Source: Bryobacterales bacterium (lineage in GTDB: Bacteria; Acidobacteriota; Terriglobia; Bryobacterales; Bryobacteraceae). Taken from it: DNA of 34,179 nt. The position numbers were made by a program, and so were the translations under genes. The DNA lies in NCBI GenBank assembly GCA_016789755.1, contig JAEUQG010000355.1, positions 1-34,179 on the forward strand, given 5' to 3'. The stretch's first letter is position 1; every line of letters begins with the position of its first letter. Below are positions 8,955 to 17,677 of this stretch, in pieces. The notes below the pieces were generated by a model. The model ran no database searches. It saw nothing but the letters and a program-made list of their open reading frames with translations, and was not told where the DNA came from.

Positions 8955-11714
8955 ATGGAAAGCGGGCAAGGTTGGGATGCCATTCTGAATGCCGAGAAGG
9001 CCGTGCTCGCCAGGCGGCGCGATAAGAACGCGCCGCCGGAGCCGGTGGTCGGTTTGGCGCTTTCCGGTGGCGGCATCCGCAGCGCCACTTTCAATCTGGG
9101 CGTGATGCAGGTGCTCGAAAAGGCAGGGATCCTGAAGCTGGTCGATTACCTCTCGACAGTTTCGGGCGGAGGGTACGCGGGGGCGTTCCTGCTGGCGGAA
9201 CGCTTTCGGGGTAAGCTCCTTTCCGACGACGACAAGGACCCCGCTCTGCGCCATCTGCGAACCTTCAGCAACTACCTCACACCGTCGATGGGTCTACTCA
9301 GCATGGATACCTGGTCGATGGTCATGATCTGGTTGCGAAATACCATCACGCTGCAAGCGTTTCTGGTGTGCGTGCTGGCGGCGGTATTGCTGTTGCCCCG
9401 ATTCTATGCCGTGGCGCTCGACCGTGTAACCCATCGCGAGTGGTTGGAGATCGCAGCCAGCCTGCTGCTGGCCGCCTTAACCATGGTGCTGAGTTACGTC
9501 GCCGCTTCCAGTTGGAAAAATGTCGAGTCCGAAACCGATCCGCAGGAACAACGGCGGCAATGGTGCGCCAAGTCCGAAGAGCCGGCGCTGCGCGACAGGA
9601 TCGGCTATTTCGTTACAGCGATCAACGCCTTGATGGTTGTGTGTGCCGCGCTGTTCGCCATCCGGTTGCATGGCGATATCCACGACCTCCGCGTGGCCTG
9701 CCGCTTCGGCGTGCAGATCGGAGACGCGATCTTCGCACTGGCCCTTTTTTCACTGGGCTACTCACGCGGCATTCGCCGCTCGGGCCTCTGGCTGGCCGGG
9801 AGCGTGGCCTTTGTCGCGACGAACCCCACATGGCTGCAACTCACACCGTACGACGAGTGGCATTGGTATCTGGCCGTGGTGGAGTTGCATTGGCTCATCC
9901 TGCTGGCGATGACGCGTTGGGGCGGGAAGGTGGAAACCGCCGAAGCGCGTAGCGACTTCCTGCGCGCGGCACTCGCCGCCGCGGTCAGCGCCCTTGTCGG
10001 CTATGGCGGGATGAGGGCCGTGATGACCGTTTTCGGAGAGCATTCTGTTTGCCTCTGGGTGGACAACGGAAAGTGGTTCTGGCATTACGTAATGTTTGCC
10101 GTGCCCGCGCTGCTGGCGGTCTTCGCCTTGACCCTGGTGACAATGATGGCCATGGTCGGCCGGGCGATGCCCGACCTGGTGCGCGAGTCCTGGACCAGGC
10201 TCGGCGCCGGATTGGGCATTCTCTCCGCGGGAATTTTTGCAGTCGTGGGCTTTGCCGTCTACAGCCCGCGATGGACGGAACATCTACAGGACGGCTGGAC
10301 GAACTACGCCGCCGGCGCAGGTGGCAGCGCCGCCGCATTGTTGAGCGTCGTGAGCTTCTTCGCCGCGCGCGGCGGCGACACCAGCGGAAAGAAGGACGGC
10401 AACAGCAGAATGGATCTCCTGGCCAGCGTGGCTCCGGTGGGTTTCGTGGTCTTTCTGCTCGGTGCGGTGTCCTACGGAGTGCACCGTCTGGTCACGGCGT
10501 TTCTCCCACCGGAGTGGACCGGATGGGGGGAAATGAGGAACTCGGTCGCCGCGCCGGAAGTAATGCTGATGGTATGGATCGCAGCCGCCGCAATCGCGTT
10601 TCTCCTCGCGTGGCGCGTGGATATCAACGAATTCTCCTTGAACCGCTTCTACCGCAACCGCTTGGCGCGATGCTTTATCGCCGCCGGACGGGCGGAGCAA
10701 CGAAGGCCGAACCCGCTGCATGGATTCGATGAGAACGACGACCTCCAGCTATCGCTGCTCGGAAAGTTCCTGCTGGGAGAAATGGAAGCCTGCGGCGACG
10801 TCACCCTGCGTCACGAAACGCCGCTGCCCATTCTGAATACGGCTCTCAATGTCGTCGGCGAAGGCGACGCGACCATGACCGAACGAAGGGCGCGGTCGTT
10901 GTTCTTCACCCCCTTCCATGTGTATTCGGGCAAAGTGAGCATGGCATTGGATCAGGCATCCACCGGACGGTTTCCCGCCGACGTGACGCTCGGCAGCGTG
11001 GTGGCCATCTCCGGTGCCGCGGCCAATCCGAACATGGGCTTTCACAGCTCGCCGGCCATTGCCTTTCTGCTGACCTTCTTTAACGTGCGCTTGGGCTGGT
11101 GGCTGAGAAACGTGCATTGCAAGGGATGGGGACAACACTTCACCTTGTTCTATCTCTTCCGTGAGTTGTTCGGGCACGCCGAGGACGACGACGCCTACGT
11201 CAATATCTCCGACGGAGGGCACTTCGACAACCTCGGCTTGTATGAACTGGTGCGCCGCGAATGCGACTTGATCCTCGTCGGCGACGGCGAAGCCGACGGA
11301 GATTACACGTTCGAGTCCCTCGGCATGGCCATGCGGCGGTGCCGCGCCGACTTCGGCGCCGAAATCGACATTGAGGTGGCGCGCATCCGGCCGGGCGCCG
11401 AAGGAGTCTCGGCGACTCACCTCGCCTGGGGGACCGTCAAGTATCGATCCGGAAAAATGGGAAGAATTGTGTACTTCAAATCCTCCGTCACCGGAAAGGA
11501 ACCGTACGACGTGGAACAGTACCGGCGTCAGAATCTTACTTTTCCCCACCAATCCACGGGAGACCAGTTCTTTTCCGAATCGCAATTTGAAAGCTACCGG
11601 CAGGTGGGCAAGAGCGCGGGACGGGAGTTTGTCTCGGCAATCGGCGTCGCCCCGGCCCTCCAAGGCGGGAGAGTGGCGCTCGATACGGCTGTGGCGACGG
11701 CCATGTCGAAATAA
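8955..11714 (+). CDS. Large membrane patatin-like phospholipase
   Basis: A 919-residue patatin-family acyl hydrolase predicted to act on membrane lipids. The oxyanion loop SGGGIR is at 37-42 and the nucleophile elbow TVSGGG puts the catalytic serine at Ser70. The dyad aspartate is Asp753 in SDGGHFDNLG. Between them, from about residue 133 to 555, lie roughly 11-12 hydrophobic segments (for example LQAFLVCVLAAVLLLPRF and EVMLMVWIAAAAIAFLLAW), so the catalytic domain is split by a polytopic membrane region. The second half carries FSLNRFYRNRLARCF and SGAAANPNMGFHSSPA, which I recognise from large bacterial patatin-like proteins. AGGAGG lies four bases before the ATG. The gene is nine bases downstream of the secreted protein gene and 43 upstream of the sigma factor. 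Substrate unknown. Confidence 0.9.
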   Translation: MESGQGWDAILNAEKAVLARRRDKNAPPEPVVGLALSGGGIRSATFNLGVMQVLEKAGILKLVDYLSTVSGGGYAGAFLLAERFRGKLLSDDDKDPALRHLRTFSNYLTPSMGLLSMDTWSMVMIWLRNTITLQAFLVCVLAAVLLLPRFYAVALDRVTHREWLEIAASLLLAALTMVLSYVAASSWKNVESETDPQEQRRQWCAKSEEPALRDRIGYFVTAINALMVVCAALFAIRLHGDIHDLRVACRFGVQIGDAIFALALFSLGYSRGIRRSGLWLAGSVAFVATNPTWLQLTPYDEWHWYLAVVELHWLILLAMTRWGGKVETAEARSDFLRAALAAAVSALVGYGGMRAVMTVFGEHSVCLWVDNGKWFWHYVMFAVPALLAVFALTLVTMMAMVGRAMPDLVRESWTRLGAGLGILSAGIFAVVGFAVYSPRWTEHLQDGWTNYAAGAGGSAAALLSVVSFFAARGGDTSGKKDGNSRMDLLASVAPVGFVVFLLGAVSYGVHRLVTAFLPPEWTGWGEMRNSVAAPEVMLMVWIAAAAIAFLLAWRVDINEFSLNRFYRNRLARCFIAAGRAEQRRPNPLHGFDENDDLQLSLLGKFLLGEMEACGDVTLRHETPLPILNTALNVVGEGDATMTERRARSLFFTPFHVYSGKVSMALDQASTGRFPADVTLGSVVAISGAAANPNMGFHSSPAIAFLLTFFNVRLGWWLRNVHCKGWGQHFTLFYLFRELFGHAEDDDAYVNISDGGHFDNLGLYELVRRECDLILVGDGEADGDYTFESLGMAMRRCRADFGAEIDIEVARIRPGAEGVSATHLAWGTVKYRSGKMGRIVYFKSSVTGKEPYDVEQYRRQNLTFPHQSTGDQFFSESQFESYRQVGKSAGREFVSAIGVAPALQGGRVALDTAVATAMSK

Positions 11715-11757
11715 ACTGGAAAAGTTACGAATTAAGTAGTGATTGTTTGGAGCGTAT

Positions 11758-12378
11758 TTGATAGAATTCACGGTACCCGCCGTGGCCATCGAGGATCTGT
11801 CGGATGAACAGGTCGTACGACGCTGTTGCGACACCCCGGGCGCTGCATCGTGGGACGAGTTCGTCCGGCGGTTCAGCCCGGTGATCGCCCAGGGCGTGGT
11901 GCGCGCTTTGGGGAGGGAAACCGCCGCCGACCGCGTGGAGGAGCATGTGCAGGCGACGCTTGCCAGGTTGTGCGAGCGCGATTATCAAAAGCTGCGCCTG
12001 GTACGGGGCGTCAATCCAGCCGCCATCAGGCCCTACCTGCGCACCATGGGCGCCAACGAAGCGGTCAGCGCGTGGCGCGCGGTCAAGCGCGAGGTTCCGT
12101 GGGAGGATGCCGCTGAGCCGCGCAATGGCCCGCGGGCGGAACGCCAGATCCTCATCGATCAGGTATTCCGCCACTTGCAGCGCTGCACCGGCGAGAACGC
12201 TAAGCGCGATGTCCTCATCTTCGAACTCTATTACCGCATCGGGCTGGCCGCCGTGGCCATCGCCCGGACACCCGGGATTGAGTTGTCGCAGAAGGGCGTG
12301 GAGACACGGCTGCTGCGCATGGTGGATTGTCTGCGGCGCGTCTTTGCCCGGCCACTGCCGAAAGGGGACACGGCATGA
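11758..12378 (+). CDS. Divergent ECF-like sigma-70 family factor
   Basis: A sigma-70-like protein of about 206 residues. Region 2 is visible as WDEFVRRFSPVIAQGVVRAL and RVEEHVQATLARLCE, where the usual Asp-rich core-binding helix is altered. Region 4 is C-terminal (FELYYRIGLAAVAIARTPG, then GVETRLLRMVDCLRRVF). It lacks the usual clear ECF helix-turn-helix signature, so its promoter specificity may be unusual. The start is uncertain: TTG 11758 has GGAG five bases upstream; TTG 11743 and GTG 11782 are alternatives. The gene overlaps the next one by four bases (ATGA), and that product begins with two anti-sigma-type zinc motifs, so the pair is almost certainly a sigma/anti-sigma couple. The 43 bases before it are AT-rich and may hold a promoter. 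Confidence 0.8.
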   Translation: MIEFTVPAVAIEDLSDEQVVRRCCDTPGAASWDEFVRRFSPVIAQGVVRALGRETAADRVEEHVQATLARLCERDYQKLRLVRGVNPAAIRPYLRTMGANEAVSAWRAVKREVPWEDAAEPRNGPRAERQILIDQVFRHLQRCTGENAKRDVLIFELYYRIGLAAVAIARTPGIELSQKGVETRLLRMVDCLRRVFARPLPKGDTA

Positions 12379-15300
12379 AGCCGCGCTTGGAACACTTGGC
12401 CGACGATGTTCTGTTCCGGCTGGCCGAAGGCGCCGAAGCCGGAATGCACGCCGCGCATTTGGCGGAGTGCCGGGAATGCCGGGAAAGGTTGGAAGGTGTG
12501 CGGGCAATGGCGAACGAGTTGCGCAGATTACGGCTGCCTGCGGAAAGAGACGGCGCCGAAGAATGTCCGGACCCTTTGCAGTGGGCGCTGCTGGTGACCG
12601 GTGATGCGGATGACCGGCGCGACACCATGCTCGCGCACGCGGCCCGTTGCGGCCACTGCGCTGCCTTACTGCGCGCCGCCTCCGATGAGGATGCGCCCGA
12701 ATCCAGCGCGAAGGTCGTGCCATTGCCCCGGCCACGCGCGGCGTGGCGCCTCTGGGGCGCGATTGCTGCCGGCGTCGCGTTGCTCAGCCTGCCCCTCTGG
12801 TACCGCTTGTTGCGGCCCGATCCACAAGCGCTGCTGGCGAAAGCATACACCGAAGCGCGTCCCTTCCTTCCCCGGATTCCCGGAGCCATGCATGCTCCCC
12901 TCGCGCAGGTGCGGGCCGGCGAACCCGCCTTGCAGCGCCCCGCTCTCATCAAAGCTGCGGCAGTGCTCTCGGATCGTGCGGGCGATGAGCGCTACCTCTT
13001 GTGGAAAGGCGCCTATGAGCTGCTCACGCTACGCACCGGCGATGCGATCCAAACGCTGCGGCAGGCGCAGGGCATTGCCGGCGACGAGGCGGCGCTGCTG
13101 CTCGGGGCTGCCTTGTATCATCGCGGCACGTCCACCGGACGCCGCGAAGATTTGCTCGAAGCGCTCGAGGTGCAGGCCGCTGCCGCGAAAAAGGAAACCG
13201 CGGGGCTGGAGGCTCGGTTTAACCTCGCCCTCACCTACGAAGCCTTGCAGATGAACACTCAGGCCCTGGCTGCATGGCGTGATTATGTGAAGCGCGATGG
13301 CGCTTCTGCCTGGGGCGCCGAGGCGCGGCGCAGGTTGGAGGCGCTGGAAGAATTATTGCGGCAGCGGCAGGGCTTGGAGGGCAGCCTGCGGGCGGATCCG
13401 GCAGGGTTCCTGAAAGCCGGCGGCACTCCGGAGTTGACACTGCCCGCGTTTTGGATGGATTGGTATGTAGCGGACGGAAATGCTAACCAGGCTGCCCGTC
13501 TGCTCGCACGCCGCATGCGCGAGGAACACGGCGATGCGATGGTCGCCGATGTCCTCGCCTCTCCCTATCTCCAAAGCGCCGCCAACAAGCTCGCCGCGGC
13601 GATGCGGGCCAACCGCGAGGGCGGGCGCGAGGCGAAGGTGCGCGCCGCGCGGCTGGCCGCCGCCGCGGAAAGCGAAGCGGCCCAAAGTGGCAACCGGGCC
13701 TTGGCGCTGCGGGCTCGCGCCGAGAAACTCTATGCGCTGCATCTGGACTACCGCGCCGCCGAGTGTCTTCACGAAGCCCGCGCCGTGGCCCATCGATTGG
13801 AAACTACCGCGTATCCCTGGATGCGCGCCCAGGTGAAGTTGGAAATGGCTAATTGCCTCGCGATGGAAAACGATTACGGCGCAGCCATCGCCGCCGCGGC
13901 CGGGGCGCAGCGCGTGGCAGCCAACGCGCGATTGCCGGAGTTGGACATGCGGGCCGCCGGGCTCGAATCCGGGTTCCGCGTCCAGGCCGGCGATTTGTCG
14001 GGAATTTATCGAAAAGACGGCGACTTTCTCGCTCGCTTTTGGCGCGCCCCCTTTGCACCAAACCGCGCCCAGCAGTTCTTCAGCAACGCGGTCCGCGGCG
14101 CCGAGGCTCTCGGCTTCGACCGCGCCGCCTATGAACTGGCAAAAGCGCGGCTGCAGGCCATGGCCGGGTCGGGCCCTTCTCTCTTGCAGGCCCGGGGACA
14201 TGCCCAGTTGGCCCTGCTCGCCGCGAAGGTCGGCGACCCTCAAGAAGCGCTCCGGCAGATGGACCAGGCCTCCCGCCAATTTGCGGAACTGGCGGGCGGC
14301 GAAGGGGCCATGCGGCGCGATGCCGAGGTGGACCTCGTGCAGGCCCGCACAATGCTCCGCATAGCCGAACCGGGCGCCAATGCCCTGGCGCTCCTCGAAG
14401 GCGTCATGGAATCGCCGCCAACTGCCGATGCCGCCTTGCGCGCCGGCGCTCTGGCCGCCACTCTCGCGCCTGGCGCTGCCGGCGGATATCTGGACCGCGC
14501 GATTGCTCACCACAGAACGCGTCTGGCCGGCTTGCACGGATGGGCGCGCAAACAGGCAATGGACCAAGGTGCTGGACTCTATCGCTGGAAGGCGGCCTTG
14601 CTCGTCGAGCAGAACCGCTGGAGCGAGGCGCTCGACACATGGCTCGGCCGAAACGGCAACAAAGCGCAGTGGAACGGGGAAACGATCGTCTTCCTCACTC
14701 TGGGCGACAGCGTGGCGCGCTGGCGCCAACGAGGCCAGGCATTGGAATGGCAGCGGCTTCCGGCGCGTGCCCCGCAATTAAGACAAATGGTGGCCGGATT
14801 ACGCAGAATGGCGGCGGACAGTTCCTCGCTCACCGCGGACATTGACACCATGGCGGCCAGGCTGCGAAAAGAATTGTTCAGCGGCTGGACTGGAAATCAC
14901 AAGCTCCGCATTGTCGCCGACGAAACGTTCGACGGCCTCCCGTGGATCCTCCTCGCCGGTACCGAAACCGGCCTCAGCGTCGAGCGGACATTGCGATTCC
15001 GCCCCGATGACGGAGTCCAGTTGCGCGCCGCAACCGTGCTCGCGCCCGCCGCTGGCGAGGATTTCACGGCGCTATATCCCACCATGCCCGACGCACTGGC
15101 CGAAAGCGCCGAGGTCGCTGCACGGTTCGCGCATGCGCGGGTCTACCGGGGCGGGGAAGCGACCGCGGCCGCCATTGAGGCCTGGGGCAACGTTCTGCAC
15201 TATTCCGGACACGCCTCTCCAGCGGGTCTCGTTCTGGCGGGCAAGGACGGTTTTGCTTTGTTAGGAACGGGCCAGGTGGCGGAGAAGGACTGGAGCAACA

Positions 15301-15587
15301 CCGGCCTGGTGTGCTTATCGGCCTGCGCCACCGGCCTCAGCGAACGTGCCAACCGCGGATCCCAATCCCCGGCCGAGGCGTTTCTCGCCGCCGGCGCAAA
15401 CGCCGCGGTGGCATCCCTATGGAACGTCGACGCCGCCGCCACCCGCGAACTGATGAGAATTTTCTACGCGCGCTTGCAGGCGGGCGACGCGCTCAGCGAT
15501 GCTCTGCGCAATGCAGCCATTTCGGTGAAGGAAAAACCCGCGTTCCGCCATCCTTACTATTGGGCTGGGTTTCAGGCTTTCTATTAA
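12375..15587 (+). CDS. Anti-sigma zinc-finger / TM / TPR-like / CHAT peptidase fusion
   Basis: A 1070-residue multidomain protein. Two H-x3-C-x2-C motifs of the anti-sigma zinc-binding type occur at His28-Cys32-Cys35 and His88-Cys92-Cys95. One membrane span follows at about 124-145 (WRLWGAIAAGVALLSLPLWY). Residues 150-850 are alanine-rich helical repeats of TPR character. The C-terminus is a CHAT domain, a caspase-like cysteine peptidase fold, with the His in HYSGHAS (His946) and the Cys in CLSACATG (Cys984), ending in the typical SLWNVD, LRNAAI and YYWAGFQAF. The ATG overlaps the sigma stop, so this start is chosen over one 48 bases upstream. With the zinc domain inside the cell, the TPR-CHAT part would be periplasmic. 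It may hold and release the sigma factor on a signal; this is inference. Confidence 0.9.
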   Translation: MKPRLEHLADDVLFRLAEGAEAGMHAAHLAECRECRERLEGVRAMANELRRLRLPAERDGAEECPDPLQWALLVTGDADDRRDTMLAHAARCGHCAALLRAASDEDAPESSAKVVPLPRPRAAWRLWGAIAAGVALLSLPLWYRLLRPDPQALLAKAYTEARPFLPRIPGAMHAPLAQVRAGEPALQRPALIKAAAVLSDRAGDERYLLWKGAYELLTLRTGDAIQTLRQAQGIAGDEAALLLGAALYHRGTSTGRREDLLEALEVQAAAAKKETAGLEARFNLALTYEALQMNTQALAAWRDYVKRDGASAWGAEARRRLEALEELLRQRQGLEGSLRADPAGFLKAGGTPELTLPAFWMDWYVADGNANQAARLLARRMREEHGDAMVADVLASPYLQSAANKLAAAMRANREGGREAKVRAARLAAAAESEAAQSGNRALALRARAEKLYALHLDYRAAECLHEARAVAHRLETTAYPWMRAQVKLEMANCLAMENDYGAAIAAAAGAQRVAANARLPELDMRAAGLESGFRVQAGDLSGIYRKDGDFLARFWRAPFAPNRAQQFFSNAVRGAEALGFDRAAYELAKARLQAMAGSGPSLLQARGHAQLALLAAKVGDPQEALRQMDQASRQFAELAGGEGAMRRDAEVDLVQARTMLRIAEPGANALALLEGVMESPPTADAALRAGALAATLAPGAAGGYLDRAIAHHRTRLAGLHGWARKQAMDQGAGLYRWKAALLVEQNRWSEALDTWLGRNGNKAQWNGETIVFLTLGDSVARWRQRGQALEWQRLPARAPQLRQMVAGLRRMAADSSSLTADIDTMAARLRKELFSGWTGNHKLRIVADETFDGLPWILLAGTETGLSVERTLRFRPDDGVQLRAATVLAPAAGEDFTALYPTMPDALAESAEVAARFAHARVYRGGEATAAAIEAWGNVLHYSGHASPAGLVLAGKDGFALLGTGQVAEKDWSNTGLVCLSACATGLSERANRGSQSPAEAFLAAGANAAVASLWNVDAAATRELMRIFYARLQAGDALSDALRNAAISVKEKPAFRHPYYWAGFQAFY

Positions 15588-15623
15588 TCCATTTCCGGTG
15601 GGCAAGCCGGGAGAGAGGCGAAT

Positions 15624-16550
15624 GTGATCGAAACTAAAGATTGCACCGATACATTGTTGTCCAGGCGGCTGAATGTGATTTTCCACGGGTTGTTCGTGTT
15701 TCTGCAGCATCGTGGCAACGGCGGGCGCACCGGCATTACGGCCTTGATGCCGAACGTCGGTCCGTATCACGCCTATTTGGCAGGGAACTGGCTGGCGGAA
15801 CTGGCGCTCGCCCCCGGCGAATACGATTTGACCGGCGTCGAGCCCGGCGATGGCGAATTCAATCCCATGCACCACGACATGCTGCGCGATTCACGCCGCA
15901 GACCGGGTCTTTCCCAACATGAACTCTACGCGCAACTGCATTTGCCGCAACCCTCGTTTATCTGGTCCCTGCGTTCCGTGCAGATGGAGGCCAGAACCAG
16001 AAAGGGCGACAAGGTGAAGGTCCAGGCCGCCCACACCCATGTGTTCGTCTACGCGGTCAAGGGAAAGCTCTTCGATATCCGCCTCGGCGACCATCCCTGG
16101 GCGCCCGACTCGGACCGTGTGCCGCGGATTGCCAATCTCCACGTCTTTAACAGTCCCGAGACAAGGCCCCGCGTGGCCCATCATCTCGACGAATTCCAAA
16201 CAGCGACATCCATGATGCACAACGTCGAATTGCGGCTCGACGATCCGCCTCCTCTCCTCCCTGGAATACCGGGCACCAAGGAGTTTCCCGCGGCCGTCCA
16301 GGGCGTGGCCCGGGCCGAGTTGGAAGACCTCGCCTCGCGTAACATCCGCATGGCCGAGTTGGGGAGAATCGCCAGAAGGATCCTGCTGCAGCCCGACCGC
16401 ACCGCTGCCGCCAAATGGCTCGATCTCGGCAGCGTGTGGGAAGTGCTGGATGAGTTGAGCGAGCCCCTTTCGTGCACCACGCCCGGCGGCGATGGCGGAG
16501 GCTCAGATGGCGGCGGAGGCACGGGCGGCGACGACGGCGGGGACGACTAA
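15624..16550 (+). CDS. Protein of unknown function with Gly/Asp-rich C-terminal tail
   Basis: I do not recognise this 308-residue protein. It has no signal peptide or membrane span. The N-terminal part reads RRLNVIFHGLFVFLQ, followed by YHAYLAGNWLAELALAPGEYDL, suggesting a beta-rich soluble domain; a histidine-containing strand AHTHVFVYAV lies near residue 140. The last 25 residues are low complexity, glycine and aspartate only after a CTTPGG stretch, perhaps a flexible linker or a divalent-cation-binding tail. GTG 15624 is the start, with GAGAGAGG five bases upstream. It begins 37 bases after the CHAT gene and ends 19 bases before the trypsin-like gene, so it belongs to the same transcription unit and may be a partner or substrate of either peptidase. 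Confidence 0.8.
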   Translation: MIETKDCTDTLLSRRLNVIFHGLFVFLQHRGNGGRTGITALMPNVGPYHAYLAGNWLAELALAPGEYDLTGVEPGDGEFNPMHHDMLRDSRRRPGLSQHELYAQLHLPQPSFIWSLRSVQMEARTRKGDKVKVQAAHTHVFVYAVKGKLFDIRLGDHPWAPDSDRVPRIANLHVFNSPETRPRVAHHLDEFQTATSMMHNVELRLDDPPPLLPGIPGTKEFPAAVQGVARAELEDLASRNIRMAELGRIARRILLQPDRTAAAKWLDLGSVWEVLDELSEPLSCTTPGGDGGGSDGGGGTGGDDGGDD

Positions 16551-16569
16551 TCAGAGGAGGACAACAACC

Positions 16570-17670
16570 ATGCTGCAAGACGAAGTGCGTATCCTACTGG
16601 ACGATTTGAAACGCAAGCACGACGGGTCCGATGAAACCGGTTGCTTTCTCGAAGCCGACGAGATCGAAGAGTTCGTGCGTATTGCCCCGCGCCTCATCGG
16701 CTTTCATGTGGACCACGAGCGCAAGCGCGTTGTCCCGGTGAGCGTGGACTATGGAGCCGAGGCCGTCGAGGACTACCCCTCCGACGCCAAAGCGATGGTG
16801 TTCCGTCACTCCTTCCTGAGTCTGGGAGTAGCGGCCGGGCTCCGCCAGCCGGCCGCCAAGCCTGGCAAACCGAACCGCTACCGCATCGGGCTGAATCTCG
16901 CCCATCCGTTCCCGCCAAGCGTGGAGGGAACCCTCACCGGCACCGTGTTGAATCACTGCAATCTCAAGCGCTATCACATGAGCGCGAACCACGTCTTGTG
17001 GATGAACGGCTGGGCCGTGAAGGGCGCCCGCGTGGTGCTGGATCCCTTCGACGCCGGGCCGCTGCGTGAAGTTGGCCGCGTGCCACCGCGCGCCGAATTG
17101 CGCGCCTTGCGTGGCGGCGGGGAAGTGAACACGACGCAGGAGATCTCCTTTGCCGCCCTCACCCGCGAGGTTCACTTCATGAGCGAAAAGGAGCGGGCCT
17201 CCGATCCCGTCCGCCAGCCGGTGCCAATCGACAGCAAGCGGGACGTGATCCGCGCCGATAATCGCGCCAATGCCCGCGTGATCAGTGAGGATTTCCGCTT
17301 TGGGCTGCGCCTGGAGTTCGGGCGCTTCCTGTTCAAAAAACAATTGCTGCTGCTCAGCAAGGGAGCGTTCGCCGAGCGCGGCGATTCCGGCGCGCTGTTG
17401 TTTCAAACCGGCCTTGGCGCAGCCAAAATGGAGCAACAAGTGGCTGTCCACGCCAATCCCGTGGCCATGTTGTGGGCCGGAATGCCCGATCAGCCCGAGC
17501 ATCCCCATTTGTTCGTCGCCACTCCCCTCTACGATCTGTTCGCCAAGGAGAAGCTCGAGTTCACCGGCTATTTGTCGCCCAAGCAGTTTGCCCGCAACGC
17601 AGCGCAAGCAGCGCAGGCCGCGCAGGCCGCTCAGCCTCGGCCCGATCCCGAGGACCCGCCCGAGGAGTAA
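16570..17670 (+). CDS. Divergent trypsin-like serine peptidase (Nal1-like pattern)
   Basis: A 366-residue protein in which I see the landmarks of a chymotrypsin-fold peptidase. HMSANHVL (His141) matches the L-S-x-N-H-V-L pattern around the catalytic histidine, and GDSGALLF (Ser273) is the catalytic serine motif. The following PVAMLWAGMP and HLFVATPLYDLF match the usual strand after the serine and the closing strand plus helix. The catalytic aspartate is not certain; Asp221, Asp225 and Asp230 lie between. No signal peptide is present, so it is probably cytoplasmic. The tail is an AAQ repeat followed by Pro/Asp/Glu. ATG 16570 is chosen over an upstream ATG (16492) because AGAGGAGG lies ten bases before it. 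It closes the six-gene block and converges with the next gene, with seven bases between stops. Confidence 0.7.
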   Translation: MLQDEVRILLDDLKRKHDGSDETGCFLEADEIEEFVRIAPRLIGFHVDHERKRVVPVSVDYGAEAVEDYPSDAKAMVFRHSFLSLGVAAGLRQPAAKPGKPNRYRIGLNLAHPFPPSVEGTLTGTVLNHCNLKRYHMSANHVLWMNGWAVKGARVVLDPFDAGPLREVGRVPPRAELRALRGGGEVNTTQEISFAALTREVHFMSEKERASDPVRQPVPIDSKRDVIRADNRANARVISEDFRFGLRLEFGRFLFKKQLLLLSKGAFAERGDSGALLFQTGLGAAKMEQQVAVHANPVAMLWAGMPDQPEHPHLFVATPLYDLFAKEKLEFTGYLSPKQFARNAAQAAQAAQAAQPRPDPEDPPEE

Positions 17671-17677
17671 GTCGGAT

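Noticed and set aside
7866..9254. 462-codon minus-strand open frame opposite the secreted protein
   Set aside because: The plus strand has a signal peptide, good ribosome binding sites and the patatin motif; the minus frame has none of these.
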